Source: Coniella vitis
Taxonomy: Eukaryota; Ascomycota; Sordariomycetes; Diaporthales; Schizoparmaceae
Length of the DNA stretch: 64,000 nucleotides
Assembly: GCA_011317545.1 (NCBI GenBank)
Contig: WUJK01000011.1
Location: forward strand, 1,069,501-1,133,500
Direction of reading: 5' to 3'
The notes below the pieces were generated by a model. The model saw nothing but the letters and a program-made list of their open reading frames with translations, made no database searches and was not told the origin of the DNA. A program made the translations under genes and the position numbers. Positions 36,536-49,827 of the stretch are shown here, piece after piece; position 1 is the stretch's first letter, and each line of letters begins with the position of its first letter.

Positions 36536-38069
36536 TTAAGCTGCATGAGCATGAACGTCGTTTGAGACAAAATGCATAGAATCGTATTCATTGGTCCCAA
36601 GGCCATTGTCGATGGTCATGAAGACATCGTTGCCCGCAGGTTGACCCTCGGGTTCTCCACCCTCCTGCATACCGTGGTGTAGGACAGCCGTGAGAACCTC
36701 GGGCTCGTGCTGGACGGCGTTGATGTGGTTGAGACTGATGCCCATGTCCATCAAGAGGGCATCGCCCTGAGCATCAGGCAGAGCCGAGACGGGGTAGACC
36801 GAGTCACTGAAGGGCTCGTAAAAATAGCCCTTGGGCAGACGCAGATTGATCTCGGTCCACAGAGCGAAGACCTCGGGCTGGGGGACCTTGAGCGGACGGT
36901 AGCGCATCGGGTGGTCGGCGGGGAAATGGTCGTCGACGAAGCGTTGGGCAAGGTCCCGGGCCTGAATGCAAAGCATGTGGTTGCAGGAGTGGTCGCCTTC
37001 ACGCTGGAGGGTCTGCATGGTCGAGGCTATGCCCCAGATGACGTCCAGGCCTTGGATGTTGCGCAGCGTCGCGTTGGACTGTTCGAGGGCTCCCTGGCTG
37101 GAAAAGTAGATGCCGCCGGTGAAGTCGTGGCGATGGTCGGCGTGCACAAGGCAGTAGTCGTGGGGGCCGGCGTACCAGATGCCGTCGGCGTCCTCGTGGG
37201 TGGCCTTGGGCAAGGTGCAGTTGGGAGGCAGTCGATCGACGGAGACGGTGGCGGGCCTCATGGTGGCGGCGTTTACGATGTCGTTTTGGACTTGGGTTTC
37301 AGCTTCTTTAGTTTCGAACAGCTGCTCGTAGCCTTGCAGGAAAATGCTGGGACTGAGCTGGCTTTGGTTGAAGTCGGGGTCCAAGATGCTAGGACTGAGC
37401 TGACCTTGACTGTCATTTGGGAGGAAGTTGCTGGGACTGGGTTGGCCTTCATTGAAGTTTGAGTCAAAAGAAAGCAGGGCAGGGTCCAGGCTGGCAAGGA
37501 AGTCATCAATGGCAGCAGCTGAAAGACCGTGTTCGATTTGCGGCGAGGAACCAGAATGCTGGGCCGGGCCACCGTGGCATGGTGTCTGTTGCTGACTTAA
37601 GATCGACGCAGTACTCGGCGACTTGGCGACACCAGGGTAGAACTGGTGGATATTCTGCTGGGTATCCTGAAAGTTGTTGTGTTGGATATTGTGCTGAGCC
37701 CCGACGCCATTGACAAGTGGATTATGGTGGTGGTGGTGGTGGTGATGCAGCGCCTTGGTGTTGCCAAAGCTTGGTTCAGGCCCTGCAAATGGAATGATAT
37801 CGCTACAGCGCATCATCAGCTCATTGTTCTAATAATTTTAAAAGAAGAGAAGAGTTTGCCTATGGGCAGAGATTCACTCACCCCGGCATTGTGCTGTAGG
37901 CGCCCTTGATGTACGAGACCTGTTTGGAGCCAAAGGTCTTTTCTGCAGTGTTCCACTCAGGGTGGTCTAGTTTGAATTGCAATGCTATGCTTCGAGGCTG
38001 CCAGCCAGCAGCAACGCGCTGTAGCACGTACTCAATCTCGGCCCTAGTATACTTGCGGCACTCGGGCAT
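36536..38069 (-). CDS. Unknown protein with N-terminal HTH-like segment and His run
   Basis: I do not recognise the family. Exons 38069-37882 and 37802-36536 give 484 aa. The N-terminal exon (residues 1-62) looks like a small DNA-binding-type helical domain: YTRAEIEYVLQRVAAGWQPR then SIALQFKLDHPEW and SKQVSYIKGAYSTMPG. Next comes a run of eight histidines (coded at about 37725-37746), a long Q/N/S/P-rich region with a three-fold QLSPS-type repeat (GQPSPSNF, GQLSPSIL, SQLSPSIF), then a more ordered C-terminal half (DGIWYAGPHDYCLVHADH, LRLPKGYFYEPF). The layout suggests a transcription regulator, but that is inference. The chosen acceptor (CTGTAG) is the only nearby one keeping frame; the nearer TTATTAG does not. 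Confidence 0.65.
37725..37746 (-). repeat. CAC/CAT repeat coding a histidine run
   Basis: GTG repeats on the plus strand encode eight consecutive histidines in the unknown protein on the minus strand. This may be a recent triplet expansion. Confidence 0.85.
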
Positions 38070-40156
38070 GGTGGCTGAAAGGTTCTTTCAAGTCGTTGCA
38101 AGTAAGTAGCTCTTGATTGCTAGCGTGCTATGACTGACTGACTGGCCGAGAAGGGATCCCATAAAGGTCGATGTATTTGCCCGTGTGCTTAAGGTCACAA
38201 AGGAGAGGTAGCCGTTGCAAGGAGGACAGGCGACAAAAAGCGAGGTGGAGTTTACAAGCAAGTCAGAGGAATAAGTGACGAGGATGATAGTGACTGAACC
38301 TGGAATTACGGTAATATTGTGGTAGGAAAGAGCGAACAAACAATACGAGTATTGTCTATTGTCAAGTCAGAGAGACGAGTGAGAGAAGGGGTTGGAACTT
38401 GAATGGTTGTAAGGTCAAGCTATAAAATGTGAAGGTAAGGTTAGAGAGCCACTCAGTGAAAACCAGGAAACTCATCCTGGCTGCTGCCAGTTAATACGTG
38501 AGACGGCAGCTTGGCCATTCACTGAGAGAGCTGGTCAAACTGGAAGCTGCTGTTGCGCAGGTAACGACAGCCTCTTTGGGAAGGTTAAGAACACATTAAT
38601 AAATGTTCGTAGACCTTGAAAACATCACAGGTGTCAGAAAGACCTGTACTAACGGAATTCATCGTTGTACACTGTAAGAAGTTCTGAGAAACCATCTCTA
38701 TAGTTTTTACTAGACTCTCTACTCGGCAAGATAGTATTTCAACACAACTCTCACCCCTTGAAAATTGATCTTCGCTCCCGAATTAGAGAGCTTGTCAGTG
38801 TAGTCATACTTGTCCAGAAAGTTTATCATTGCCAAACTCACAGTGTCAACTTGATTACAATCAGATTAGGAGAACACACGTATACTGAGTCTGGTAAGGG
38901 CAAGATCATTTCAATTCAACAATAATCGTCCATCAACCTACAAGGTGGGTGCTCTACTATGAAAAACAACCACTACACCACAAGGGCAAAAGTAGAACTA
39001 CTTAAGCGTGATATACATAGCTGTCTTTTATTGTCACATCTACCCATTTCAACCCTTCCGTCAATTAGTTATTAACTTTCAGATAAACAAATACCCGCCA
39101 TGCGAGTAGACGGAATACTTGTTGGAAGAGCCAATAGTCACCGAGACTGTTGATGCAAAATCAATCGCCAGGGCGGGAAATAAGAATGAAAGAAAAATAA
39201 AACAACCAAATAATCAAAAGAACCGACTGACGTTGTGAGTGCATCCAGCTGCTTAGCTAAGCGAGGACCCAGAGTAACCTGGGGAGGGCAGAAAGGTGGT
39301 ATTACATAAGCTGTGATCAAACCACACGATCGTGGGTAACAGACCACACATGATAGGGATTTGGAGAACAGAAAAAGAAAAAAGGACGTGCGGGCTGGTT
39401 GTCTGCCCGGCTTGACTCGAGGCTACTATGTAGGCTAGGCTTAATGGTCACGACGCGTGAAAAGGGTTAAGACGCGTTTTCATGCCTCGAGCGGAACGCT
39501 AAACTACTTTACTCTGAAATTGGGCACATGTATCTAGGTACTTATTGACTCAATATGTGCAAAACCTCAAGAAGCCGCCCTGGCTACGGAACATTCATAT
39601 AGTGAAAAGTTGGATCATTACAGCAAATGGGCACAACAGTAACAGTCTTGCATCCATCGCCACGCTAAATTCATCATTATTTCTTCTCATCTGGTATCAT
39701 GGACCCTTCTGCAAAGAAGGGGGAGGGGATATCTGGGGTAATAAAAAGGCATTATAGAACGGCATCAAACCAGCCAAAAGAAAAAAAAAAAAGACATGCC
39801 CAGAAAAATCATCGCTTGAATCCAGATCCTACTCCGATTGTGTGTGACGAGATACCTTGTCTCGTTTCAAAACTCCATCAAGATGATTTAAGGGTGCCGG
39901 GGTTTGTGGCCCAGATCTGGGCAGACTGCCTCGAAATCAAATGGTAAAACAATCAAAGCCCCCAATTCCCTCTCCCGGAACACCATTTAACCAAATATCA
40001 GTGCACATCCGTTGCGCGTTGAAAATCTGGTCGTCAGATCCCCTTGGTCAAATACAAAGCCTCCAAATTCTCGTTTTTTCTTCTTCCTTCCCCTCCACGC
40101 CGTATCGATCCCTAGAAGACAGCGTGCAGCCAGAGGCTCCCGGCTCAGCCTGCTAC
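38070..40156. other. Spacer upstream of the His-run gene
   Basis: About 2.1 kb between the start of the His-run gene and the stop of the ELL-like gene. No gene seen; relatively AT-rich, one TACTATGT word at 39424. Confidence 0.5.
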
Positions 40157-42879
40157 TTAGTAGCACTCGCGGGGAATTTGCGCGTAGATGGAGGCTTTGA
40201 GCCCCTCCAGCTTCTTGCGTTGCCTCAGCAGGTTATCGTACTTCTCCTGCGAAAAGCTTCCACCGCTCGACAACTCGTAATGGAGCCGTTGGTACACCTC
40301 GTAGAACTTCTTGAACTGACGGGCGTCGTTCAAGATGTCCGACGACAGACGCTGCCGCTTCTTCTCCGCGACCGCGACGTCAATGACGTCGCCTTCGGGG
40401 CCCATCTTGCGCTTCTTGATGTTGACGGTGCTGTTGGCGCCCGTCACGGAGCGATCGCGCTCCCGCTCACGGCGTCGCTCATCTGCCGTCTGCTGTTCCA
40501 GGTCAGATGCGTTGGTTGGCGGCGAAGATGCGAGCGGCGACGACTTGGTTGGGCTGGTGTTCTTGTTCCTGCCCGTGTAACCAGGGCCCGCGAAACCGTT
40601 GCTGCGAGACGAGCTTTGCGAGCTGGAGTCCGAGGGCGGGCGCTTGTACGACACCGCCGAGTGCGCCTGTGGCGCGGGCTTGGGCTCTTTGTGAGCGCGC
40701 TTGCTCAGCGGCGTTCCGGAGCTGGACGACGAGGAGTCCTCGGCCTCTTCACGGGACCGTTTCGATATAGGGCGGGCAACGACCTGAGGCTTGATGACCT
40801 CCTTGTGGGCTTTACCCTCCGCCTTCTTAGCGGCCTTGGCTGCAGCCTCCTTCTCCCTAGCCTTCTCCAGGCGCTCCTTCTCCCGCTGCCGCTCTCTCTC
40901 GCGCTCTTTTTCGCGCTCCCTCTCCTTTTCCCTCTCCCTCTCCTTTTCCCTCTCCCTCTCTTTCTGCTCCTTGAGCTCTTTCTCTCTTTCCCGCTGTTCT
41001 TTCAGCTCTCTCTCCCGCTGCTTCTCCTTCAGCAACTCCTTCTCTCTGTCCTCAGTGTCCTTCTTGGTCCGGGGTACAGTCTTTGACAGAGGTGCCTCCG
41101 ATGATGAAGAGTCCGAATCTGAAACAAACTCCTTGGAAAGCACCCGACCGGCCTTGTCCTTGGACTTGGCGATAGGCTTTGATGGGGACACCTTGGGAGT
41201 CGCAGCCTTCTTACCAACCCACTTCCGCTCAATCTTCTTGACCGGCTGCTTCGTCTGGGAAGACTGTCTTGACATGGGCTGGCTGGCCTTCTTGGCCTTC
41301 TTGGCTTCAGCGCCGGCCGGGCTTCCATCTCCGTTCTTGCTGCCACTTGAGTCGTTGCCGTCGTTCGTCTTGGCTTGGGGCGGGCCCTTGGCAAGTGTAG
41401 GCAGGAGCTTGCTTAGACACTTGCCCTTGCCACGTTCTTCCTTGGGCAGCAGCTTGTCCCATACTGGTTCCGAGGCGCCCAGGCGCATGCGATCGTACAT
41501 TCGGATGGCATTGTCGATGGCTGTCTGGCGATCTTCGTCCGAATCGTAGTCATACTTGTATACGTTCAACTCCTTCCAGTACATCTTCTTGAGGGTGTAC
41601 TTCTGAAGGTTGTTGTCGAAATCGGCAACCTTATCGAGAGCCGGCTTGAAGTCGCCGGCCTCTCCAGGCCACTTTGAACGTAACTCCTCAAACGACATCT
41701 CTTTGACCGCTAGCTCGTGCACAATAGGAGCTCGCAATGCTCGGGCCTCTTCTTTGGCCTGCTCAGCAGCGGAGAGTGTGGGGTTCATAGCGGGAGAGAC
41801 AATGTTGCTGAGGGCCGGGCTGTTCGGACGCGGAGATCGCGTAACAGCGGCGGCTATGGAGCCCTTGCCGGGGATCAGCTTGGTCTTGTTGGTACCAGGC
41901 TTCGCGGCAGCTTGTCCAATCGAAGGACCGACAATGAGCTTGGAACTAGAAACCAATGTGTTAGCCGCCTATGCTCTCAGACCATGGCCGAATCAGACAT
42001 ACGCATTCTTCTCCTTCTCGTCATTGGCCTTCTGCATAGTTTCCTTGAGGCGCAGAACGTCTTCGGGGAGATCGCTATCTTGTGCCTTGCGCGCTGCGGT
42101 ACGAGCACCAGCGGCAGCCTTGTCCTTGGCGATATCGCGGCCTGCAGCAAGCCTAGGGTAACGGTGTGTAGGAGGTTTCATGAAAAGAGACATGGTAGGA
42201 TGAGGCATCTTCTCAGCAGGTTCGGTTGGTTCGGTAGGATTGGAAAGGTAAAGATCGAGATCAGTGAGTTCGGTCGACTTGGAGATTTTGTGAACTTCGT
42301 TTCCGTAGAGAAGCGACTGGAGGGAAGAGAAGTCAGCCATCATTGCCTTCGCTTAAATAGTTGTCATGGCGAGGCTATGGGCGGCAGTGATCGAGCTGAG
42401 AATGATAACACCAGGCGGGCCTATTGTGGCCATTGAAGATGATGTTTTTCCTCTTCTGATCATATTGGACATAGTCTTGACAATAGGAACCAGGCATTGC
42501 CTATTGTCCTATTGACAAGACAATATCCCGTCCCAACATTTACTGCCTGGTGTTGACAATTGCTAAGCCAGCGCAGAGTTGGAGTATCAAGACCCATTGT
42601 TCTGCAGCGACCCAGAACAATAGCAAGCACCCATTGTCTAGCCACTCCCCATTGCCAGCACCGGCACCGGCACAATACTGAATAAAACTCTCATATAATC
42701 ACACTTACCGGAACGCTTCCCAGGGACAATTTGACATCATCCCCATCTTGCACACATTGCAGCAAATCGTCCAACACCGATTCACTCAGTGTTATGGCAA
42801 AAGCCTGCAAAGGCAGGGTATCTGCAATTTTGGCCGAGTTCTCCAGATGGAGGCCCGCCTCGGGTATTCGCAAGACCAT
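40157..42879 (-). CDS. ELL-like RNA polymerase II elongation factor
   Basis: Probably the fungal ELL homologue, which suppresses polymerase II pausing. Exons 42879-42709, 42316-42003 and 41945-40157 give 757 aa. The N-terminus resembles the ELL domain (VLRIPEAGLHL, KLSLGSVP|SLLYGNEVHKI), followed by a winged-helix-like stretch (RAPIVHELAVKEMSFEELRSKW). Residues about 455-530 are almost purely E/R/K (REKEREREKE), probably a single alpha-helix or coiled coil. The C-terminus (ARQFKKFYEVYQRLHYELSS, KYDNLLRQRKKLEGLKA) resembles the occludin-homology domain of metazoan ELL. The first intron is 392 bp, the longest in the window, and the first exon of 57 codons is easily missed. A second possible start at 42343 would lose that exon. 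Family call is moderate. Confidence 0.72.
40880..41052 (-). repeat. Purine-rich imperfect repeat coding an E/R/K helix
   Basis: Imperfect 6- to 18-bp repeats (CTCTCCTTTTCC units on the plus strand) code for the charged helix of the ELL-like protein. The repeat sits inside an open frame and is probably length-variable. Confidence 0.75.
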
Positions 42880-42896
42880 CTTTGCAGTGTTGTCTC

Positions 42897-42941
42897 TGTG
42901 TGTGTATGTGTGTGTGTGTGCGCGCGCGTGTATGTGTATGC
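42897..42941. repeat. GT/GC microsatellite in the ELL-like 5' flank
   Basis: Alternating GT with an internal GCGCGC block, starting about 18 bp upstream of the ELL-like start codon, so it probably lies in the leader. The alternating purine-pyrimidine run could form Z-DNA. Confidence 0.8.
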
Positions 42942-44902
42942 AGGTTCCACCTCGGTTCGACTTCGTTTGTTGTGTCGGGTCTCTGCACCACAGACCAGCA
43001 GCCGAAGCTGTCCAGGTTTGGGTTCGAGAGCAGGAGAAAAGAGTAGATTTTGGTATTCTATATAGTTCCGCGCGTCCTTTTATATAGTGTGGATATCGCA
43101 ACGAATTTGTCTGTTACTGCTCGGGATAGGGTGACTCGGGGTAGACACGGCTTCGTTTGCTATTGTCGATTTCGGGGAGCAGCGAGCAAGTGAGTAACTT
43201 GGCTTTGGCGGTCAAAGGCAGCACACCACTACATGACTGTTCAGGGATGTGAGTGAGTTGATCACGGTTAGAGACAGACTATGTTCGTGAGGGCAAGACG
43301 GCGTCGAAAGCAGTGGTCCAGGAGGGCCGAAAGGGCGGAGCAGACGGTGGGAGCGGAGAAGAGGAGGAAAACCAGAGGGCCAAGGGCGGAGCAAGCGAAA
43401 CGTCAATTTTGGCAAGCAACTGGTTGTGCTAGCTGAGCCTCGGATGAAAAGCGAGGCCGAGTAGAAAGACACAAACAGGCAGTCTATGACCTGGCACCGG
43501 TTTGGGAGCAAAAGAGAAATGGGGTATGGCGTGGAGAGAGAAGGAGATATGGCGAAGCAGCCGTAGTGGTGATGGTGGGTTGTTGAAGGTGGTAGCGGAG
43601 AGAAAGGAAAGGCACCACACCCACCCACGGCAGCACACGGCGAGGAATAAGACAGGACTGGGGGATTCACTGCAGGCCGGGGGGTACCTGGGTACAACTG
43701 GTATGATGGTACGCTTGCCCATGAACTAGACTGCCACTAAAAAGTATACAAGTTGTACGTACTCCCAGACGAGGACTAGCGCAGCCGGAAGTGGAGAAAG
43801 CCAGGATGCTGCAGCTCAGTATCCTCTTCAGGTGAGTGATCCAAGTACCTCATGGTACTCTGCCAAGACAGCCTAATCTTTAGCAGGCCCCAAGGAACCT
43901 AAGAGGCCCTGTCACACAGGGCAGTCAGAACAACTGGCAGCAGATGGGGCGGCTGGCTCAGCATGGCTGATACTTGGTGCTACCTGCCAGCCTTCTGGCT
44001 TGTTTCTGCCTGTGCTCTGTAGGGAACATGGGTGCTAGCAGATGCCCCTTTGCTTGTCAGAAGACCCTTTGGCTGCTTCCTGTCTTGTCTAGTTGCTGGG
44101 CCACATGGTGCCTGTTTGTCTCTTGACGCATATGGAAAACATGGAAAACGTATTGTTCAAAATCAAAATCCTAACAAGCAGGTTGGCTCTGACTGAGAGC
44201 AGGTCCATGGAATGGCCCGTGGCCTGCAGTGTTGATGAAGATGGGAGGGGACTTGTCAGTATCAATGCGTTTCGAACCTTGAAATAGCACTCACTTTTGG
44301 GCCCTTGCCCTGTCCTGCCCTGCCCTGCCAGGGAATGAAGCAACCACCTGGGCCCCCCTGCTATTGTCCCGTTACCACTGAAGCCTTGGCTTGCTCTTCG
44401 AGTCTTTTCTTGCCAGTGCCCTTTCAAATCAAACAGCCACCATCTTGTTTCTTTACAGTGCCAGCTCTCTCTACGGTAGCATACAGAGCTCACCGAGTCC
44501 TACTACCTGCTGCCTGCCTGACTCTGGTTCCCCCTTTGCCGTACTTTGGCAGCCAGACGTGGGTGGGGAAGAAGGCGGGGGCCAGAACGACCACCGTCGC
44601 TCAACTGCGAGAGCAAGCAACAGACGACCACAAAGAGGGCGCCCCGAGAGGCCCGCGCCATGCCCGCGATGGAACCACACGGATGACCAAGCCGACGAGA
44701 TCCGCCTGGTCCAGTCAATCAACGCGCCCCCCCCACACCTCTCTGGTGCTCATCCGTGCCGCGCTGCCAGAGCAGAGACCGCAAGGAAGCAAGAGTGAGA
44801 GAGACGGGCTCCATATCTTTTTTGGTTGTTGTCCACTCTTTTCTCGCTCGCCCTTGTACAGTTTCGGGGACTTTAAAAGGAGGTTTGGCGAGACGGTGAA
44901 CA

Positions 44903-44927
44903 ACACACACACACACACATACACACG
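44903..44927. repeat. CA microsatellite
   Basis: About ten CA units in the gene desert. Confidence 0.85.
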
Positions 44928-46010
44928 CCGCAGCCCAACACATCCATACTTGTGTATACATGGTACAGCAAGAACTGCCCAAGCCCACTCTTGGAATCCA
45001 TTGCTACTTAGTACTGTACCATGCATGTACTTCCAATTGTCGACTCACTCGAGGTGATAGGGGTGGTGATGCCCTTATACTCATTCACACAATACATATT
45101 CAATTCTTCACCGCATTCGCCCAAATATCCATACATAGTAGTTTCCGAACACCGACCGCGAGCCAGGCAGCCAGTCAGAGAAGGGAGGAGAGATGAAGCA
45201 GGAGAAAAGAACAAAAAGAAGAAGAAAAATCATATGGAAAAAGAACACAATATGCGGAGACATCGTAGATTGCCGTGTTCCAGAATCCAACTTGTCTCGC
45301 ACTGCCCCTCCTCGCTTTCCCCCCCTCCCTCCTCTGGAAATCCCATCGCTACATATCCAGCATAACTCGGCGACCCGGGCGGCAAGGCGGTACTTGGGCT
45401 GTACTATGGTAGTGTGTGTTGCCTGCAAACCCTTGGGACATGTGAAGACGGTCGATGGCTTTAGCCTTTCCCAGGGTCGAAGCTTTATGTCTTTTTTTTT
45501 GGGGGCGGCTTTGGCCGGGCCACCATGGGAGGGGTTGTCGATGGGTGGTTGGGGCCCTGGAGATACTTGTGATTTGCTGGTATTACAGAGCATGTGAGAA
45601 GTACCTCCATTTTTCTGACAAGCAGCACTTGAAGCAGGCTGGCTGGATGAGGTACAATACGTAGGACAGTCGACAAGCCCCTGCCCAGACATTGACCCGT
45701 GACAAGACGCGACACACGACACAGTAGGCGACCATACATAGCATTGGCAAGACAGAGTCCAGCCGTTGAATGGAAAGGATTGGGTGAATACCACGCTCTA
45801 GTTTGGCCCCGCTCGTCTCGTGGCTGCAAGAGATGGAGGAACCTCGCGTTACATTATTGGGGGCGGCAGGGAAGTGTCCAGGCAGGCCGACGTTACGGGT
45901 TTGGGTCGTGGCCTCCCACTTACACAGTATTTACTGTCCATTCAACCCCCATTCGCTCCGTCAGTCTTCCACTTTGCTTGATGAGTGGGAGCGTGGAGAG
46001 ACGGCAGAAG

Positions 46011-46026
46011 CAGCAGCAGCAGCAGC
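46011..46026. repeat. CAG microsatellite
   Basis: Five CAG units; the flanking frame would read alanine or glutamine runs, but I see no gene around it. Confidence 0.85.
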
Positions 46027-47124
46027 AATATTGGCCCTCCAAGACAGAGTAAGAGCCCAGAGAGCAAAGAAGCAAGAGGCAAGTCCGCCGAGAAACATCA
46101 GTCTTCCAAGTACCGAATCAAGGGAGGCATGGTGGTGGCCGACTTTACGAGCCTATGCATGGAATATACGTACATTGCATGCACATGTTTTATCCGTACA
46201 CAGCTGCCGACCCAGCCTGCCAGCTTAGTGCTTCCCAATACAGACAAACAGCAAGCCACCGGGGCCGGTTAGTGACCCTCTAGCGGGATATGTTTTCTGT
46301 CTGTCTGCACGCGGAAATCGTTGTTGCTGCCAAATATGCCGAGTATTGTAAGTACTCGATTTCCTCTTCCGTGCCTCCCCTCGCTTGTGCAACAGGCAGC
46401 GTACTAGCAGTTGGCTCTAGCACATATGTTACGTTGCCATCTACCAATCCACGAAACGGTTGTCCCGATTCTATCCGTGGGTCCGTTTTGTCCCGTCTTT
46501 GGTCTCCCTGGCACCGGAGAGTTGGCAGTTATATGACAAACTCTCAAGACAAAGATGCTGCTCTGGTGGCAAGACATAGGAGGCATCATGCTGAATATAT
46601 GAGCAAGTTGATGTAGCCAGAGCGGTCGTCTTCACTCACTTGTCAAAGTCTCGCAGTGTACTTGGGTACACACCGAGTATCTGTGGGAGAGAGTACAGGG
46701 AGGGGGGTGGGCCTACCAGGGCCAGGCCAAGCCCGTCAGGCTTCTGAGGCACTTTTTCGGTGAGCACTTGTCAAGGTGGTTTCAACAGCGAGAATTACAG
46801 AAGTATATAGGACAACACCCCTTCCAACGGATTGCGCACAACAAGGTGAAAGACAGTCCAATCATTGCCTCAAATGTACCATACTGCGCTGCTTGAATAC
46901 TGTGAACCTAGTAAGGTTTACCGTGACAATAAATTGCCAATGCAAGATTGGCGGCTCGCCACGTTACGTTTTTACAGCCTCGCTGGGTACCGTAAGCAGC
47001 CTGCTAGCTCAATACGGTTTTTAAGCTTTCAAGCGCCAAGTACCGTCATCTGCTAAGCCGCCTCGTTTCCCCATGCCCGTGCTGTTCACAGCCTGTGCTC
47101 CTCACACCGACGGGATTTATTGAG

Positions 47125-47150
47125 GCTTGGCTGCTTGGCTGCTTGGCTGC
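47125..47150. repeat. GCTTGGCT octamer repeat
   Basis: Three copies of an 8-bp unit. A related GCTTGGCTGCT sequence recurs near 47940, so the unit spreads beyond this array. Confidence 0.8.
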
Positions 47151-48225
47151 TAGGAAACCTCACCAGGGTGCTCAGCGTGCGCATATGCACTCAAACTTGA
47201 AGGCGACAGACATGTGATTTGATTTCCTCCAAGGAAATCAAGAGCATATCCAGCATATTGTGTAGATATAGAGGATGGCAATTCAAAGAGCCAGGAAATT
47301 CCGGACAGAATGATACTTGTGTTGTTATGATAGGTCCAGGCCAATCGATAATATCGACCTGGATCCCCCGTAAGGAATGTGCTTGACAAAATCGATCGGC
47401 GCTGCTGCACCATCAGCGCCGATCGCAGGCTGTCAGGGCTGTCTGAAGGGGACAATCGGTGCTGTCTCTGGCTATGCTGCATTGAAGAATAATTTGATTG
47501 CACGTTGGATCACCCGTCAATGAAAAGAAGGAAGGACAGAAAGGAAAGGAAAGTAGAGTTGCTGCCAGTCTATCGCTCATTCTCATCTTCAAAGATCGTC
47601 CACGTAATTTATACATACATAGAACCCATACAGCTCATTCTCAAACCCTCCACCAAAACGAGAATGTCATGCGTTCATTCTTGAACAGTACCCAGGCAAT
47701 AGTACTCACAAGAGTGGTATGTTTGTAGAAGGGGACCCACAGCACATATGCCAGCCTTTGGTTCAGACAAAGACGCCCCTTGCTGTCAACCGTAGCACCA
47801 ACACACTGGGGGGGACCACCGTCGACAACACTCTCTATTTTCCCCACCCTGCATATACATGTCCATGTACCAAGGTTGATCGACGTTTGGTGATTGCCAG
47901 GCACTCCCGTCTTCGTGTGCCGAGATCCGATGCGTTGCTGCTTGGCTGCTCGGTGCTTGCCAAACTACAGCTTGCCACATAGTATACTTTAACTACGTAT
48001 TAATTCATGCAGGCAGGCGTTGTTCTTTCGCAGGATTATCGTAGGTTGGCTGACAAGGACCAAGGTTGTTACGAAGAGTTGCTCCCAATCGTTGAACGGT
48101 ATAAAGAAAGCATGATCGCGAGGAAGCTCTGCAAGAATCTCACGACTGCTTCTGTAAACCTAACTAGCCGAGCAAAAGGACCAGACTTGGACGTACGGTC
48201 CTGAGATGCTGGCACCCGGATTTGC

Positions 48226-48240
48226 TACTATGTACTATGT
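48226..48240. repeat. Double TACTATGT
   Basis: Two overlapping TACTATGT words with 7-bp period (48226-48233, 48233-48240), the mirror of the pair at 15855-15870. Confidence 0.8.
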
Positions 48241-49786
48241 GAGCAGAATGGCATTTGCACGGCCTCAATAACACAAACTGACTGACTAATCGAACCGCGT
48301 TCCATACGCACAAGGAGAGGGCGTACTTAGGCTTGCACCCCGCAAACGAGATCGACCGATGGGCTGATGAGCCTGCCGTTCCCCTGTGTGCCTTTTACAT
48401 AGCATTGACTTGATTGCTGCTTGCTGCTACTGCATGGCACTTGGCGGAAAGAAAGAGAGAGGGGAAGCTGGAGAAAGACGGCACATCGCAACCAACGGCG
48501 CTGCCGTGGTAAGAGCGTATCTTTTCTTTGCCCCTTCCTTCTTAGCAGTAGCCTCCATCCGGCACGGCGCACGTGAAGCGTAGCATGAGCGGCCGCTCGG
48601 GCGGTCAAGCAAGCCATCCTCAGCCACGCCCGAGCCGCCCACACTGGCTTGGACTGGTGGGCGGGCTGGCGGGCTGGCTTGGCTGGGCTGATTATCACGG
48701 CAGGTAGTCTGCGCAGTTGCTCGGCATCAGCTTACTGTATCCATGAGTAGGAGACAGAAGCCGGCGATGGCGGCGGTCGAGGCGGCGGAGGCGGTCGGCG
48801 TGTGTTTGTGCTAGTGTGTTTGTCGGTGCTTGTCGGCCCAAGTAGACCCACAGCAGGAGGACTGAAGGCTGTCGTCTGTAGACATGTGCTACTGCATTTC
48901 CTTGTTAGCACACTTCATTCTTCCGGATATGGCTCGCCGTGCATCTCGTGATCTGCCCTGGGCGCTGACAGTGCAGGATGAAAACAACCCGTTACTGGTG
49001 CCAGGCTATCAAGGGAGGTGATGCGGTGAGACAGCTTTGCTGGCTGGGTTTGGGTGAGTTGGTCAGTCAAGAAAACAGACCCTCCAAGGTCAACTCTCTG
49101 CTAGATCGTCTGTCCTTTTGATTCAATGCGCAGTCGGCGATGATCGCTGCGACACTGCCTCAGCCCTATGCTCAGGGGAGCGAGCCACTGCTGCTGTGTA
49201 GGCTTGTACGCTCGCTGTGCAAGGACATTGGCTGCTTGTTACTTTCGCTGGAGCGCTGCTGACCAACCAGCCAACTAACCCTCCCAGCACTGCCAGCCTG
49301 CTTCTCCCGCCAAACCTTGAAGGTGAGAGAAGCAAAACAAATGTCTCTGGTTGCGCTTGTCTGTTCTTGTCTTGTCCGCATGAACGGGCTGTCCCCCAGG
49401 GAACGCTGCCAGCCTTGTTTCAGCAGCATACACCAGGTCGGTGACGTTGATTTTCATGCAATCCAACGTGGGCGTATGCTGTGCTGTGCTGTGCCGTTCT
49501 CTACAAGGTGGTTTCAGGGTTGGGTGCCCCTTCTACAGTGGGTGCATGCGCTGCTGCAGGCACCGTCCACATAGTAGTGCTTGCTGTAATTCGGTTTCAG
49601 GGCCCTCCAAGGAAAGGACATGGGTATCAAGGGATACAAGCCCCCTGCAGGCTGCTTGGCGACGCCTCCACCGCGCCTGCACATGATGAGGATCAGGGAT
49701 TGTAGCTCGCGCGCCGCTAGAGCCGTCGGTCCCCTTCTCCGAAGAAGTCACGTACCTTTCGGCGATGATATCATGGGGTGGGGGTT

Positions 49787-49790
<4 letters not shown>

Positions 49791-49826
<36 letters not shown>
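49791..49826. repeat. T36 homopolymer
   Basis: Thirty-six consecutive T, by far the longest homopolymer here. It could be slippage or the poly-A tail of a retroposed copy in minus orientation (body to the right). I find no target-site duplication or recognisable body. Confidence 0.9.

Positions 49827-49827
<1 letters not shown>

Noticed and set aside
36707..37462. 251-codon plus-strand frame inside the His-run gene
   Set aside because: Shadow of the minus-strand coding region; composition is the complement of the Q/D-rich protein.
44305..45057. 250-codon plus-strand frame in the gene desert
   Set aside because: Passes through a CA repeat and poly-C stretch, no recognisable domain, no reliable start context.
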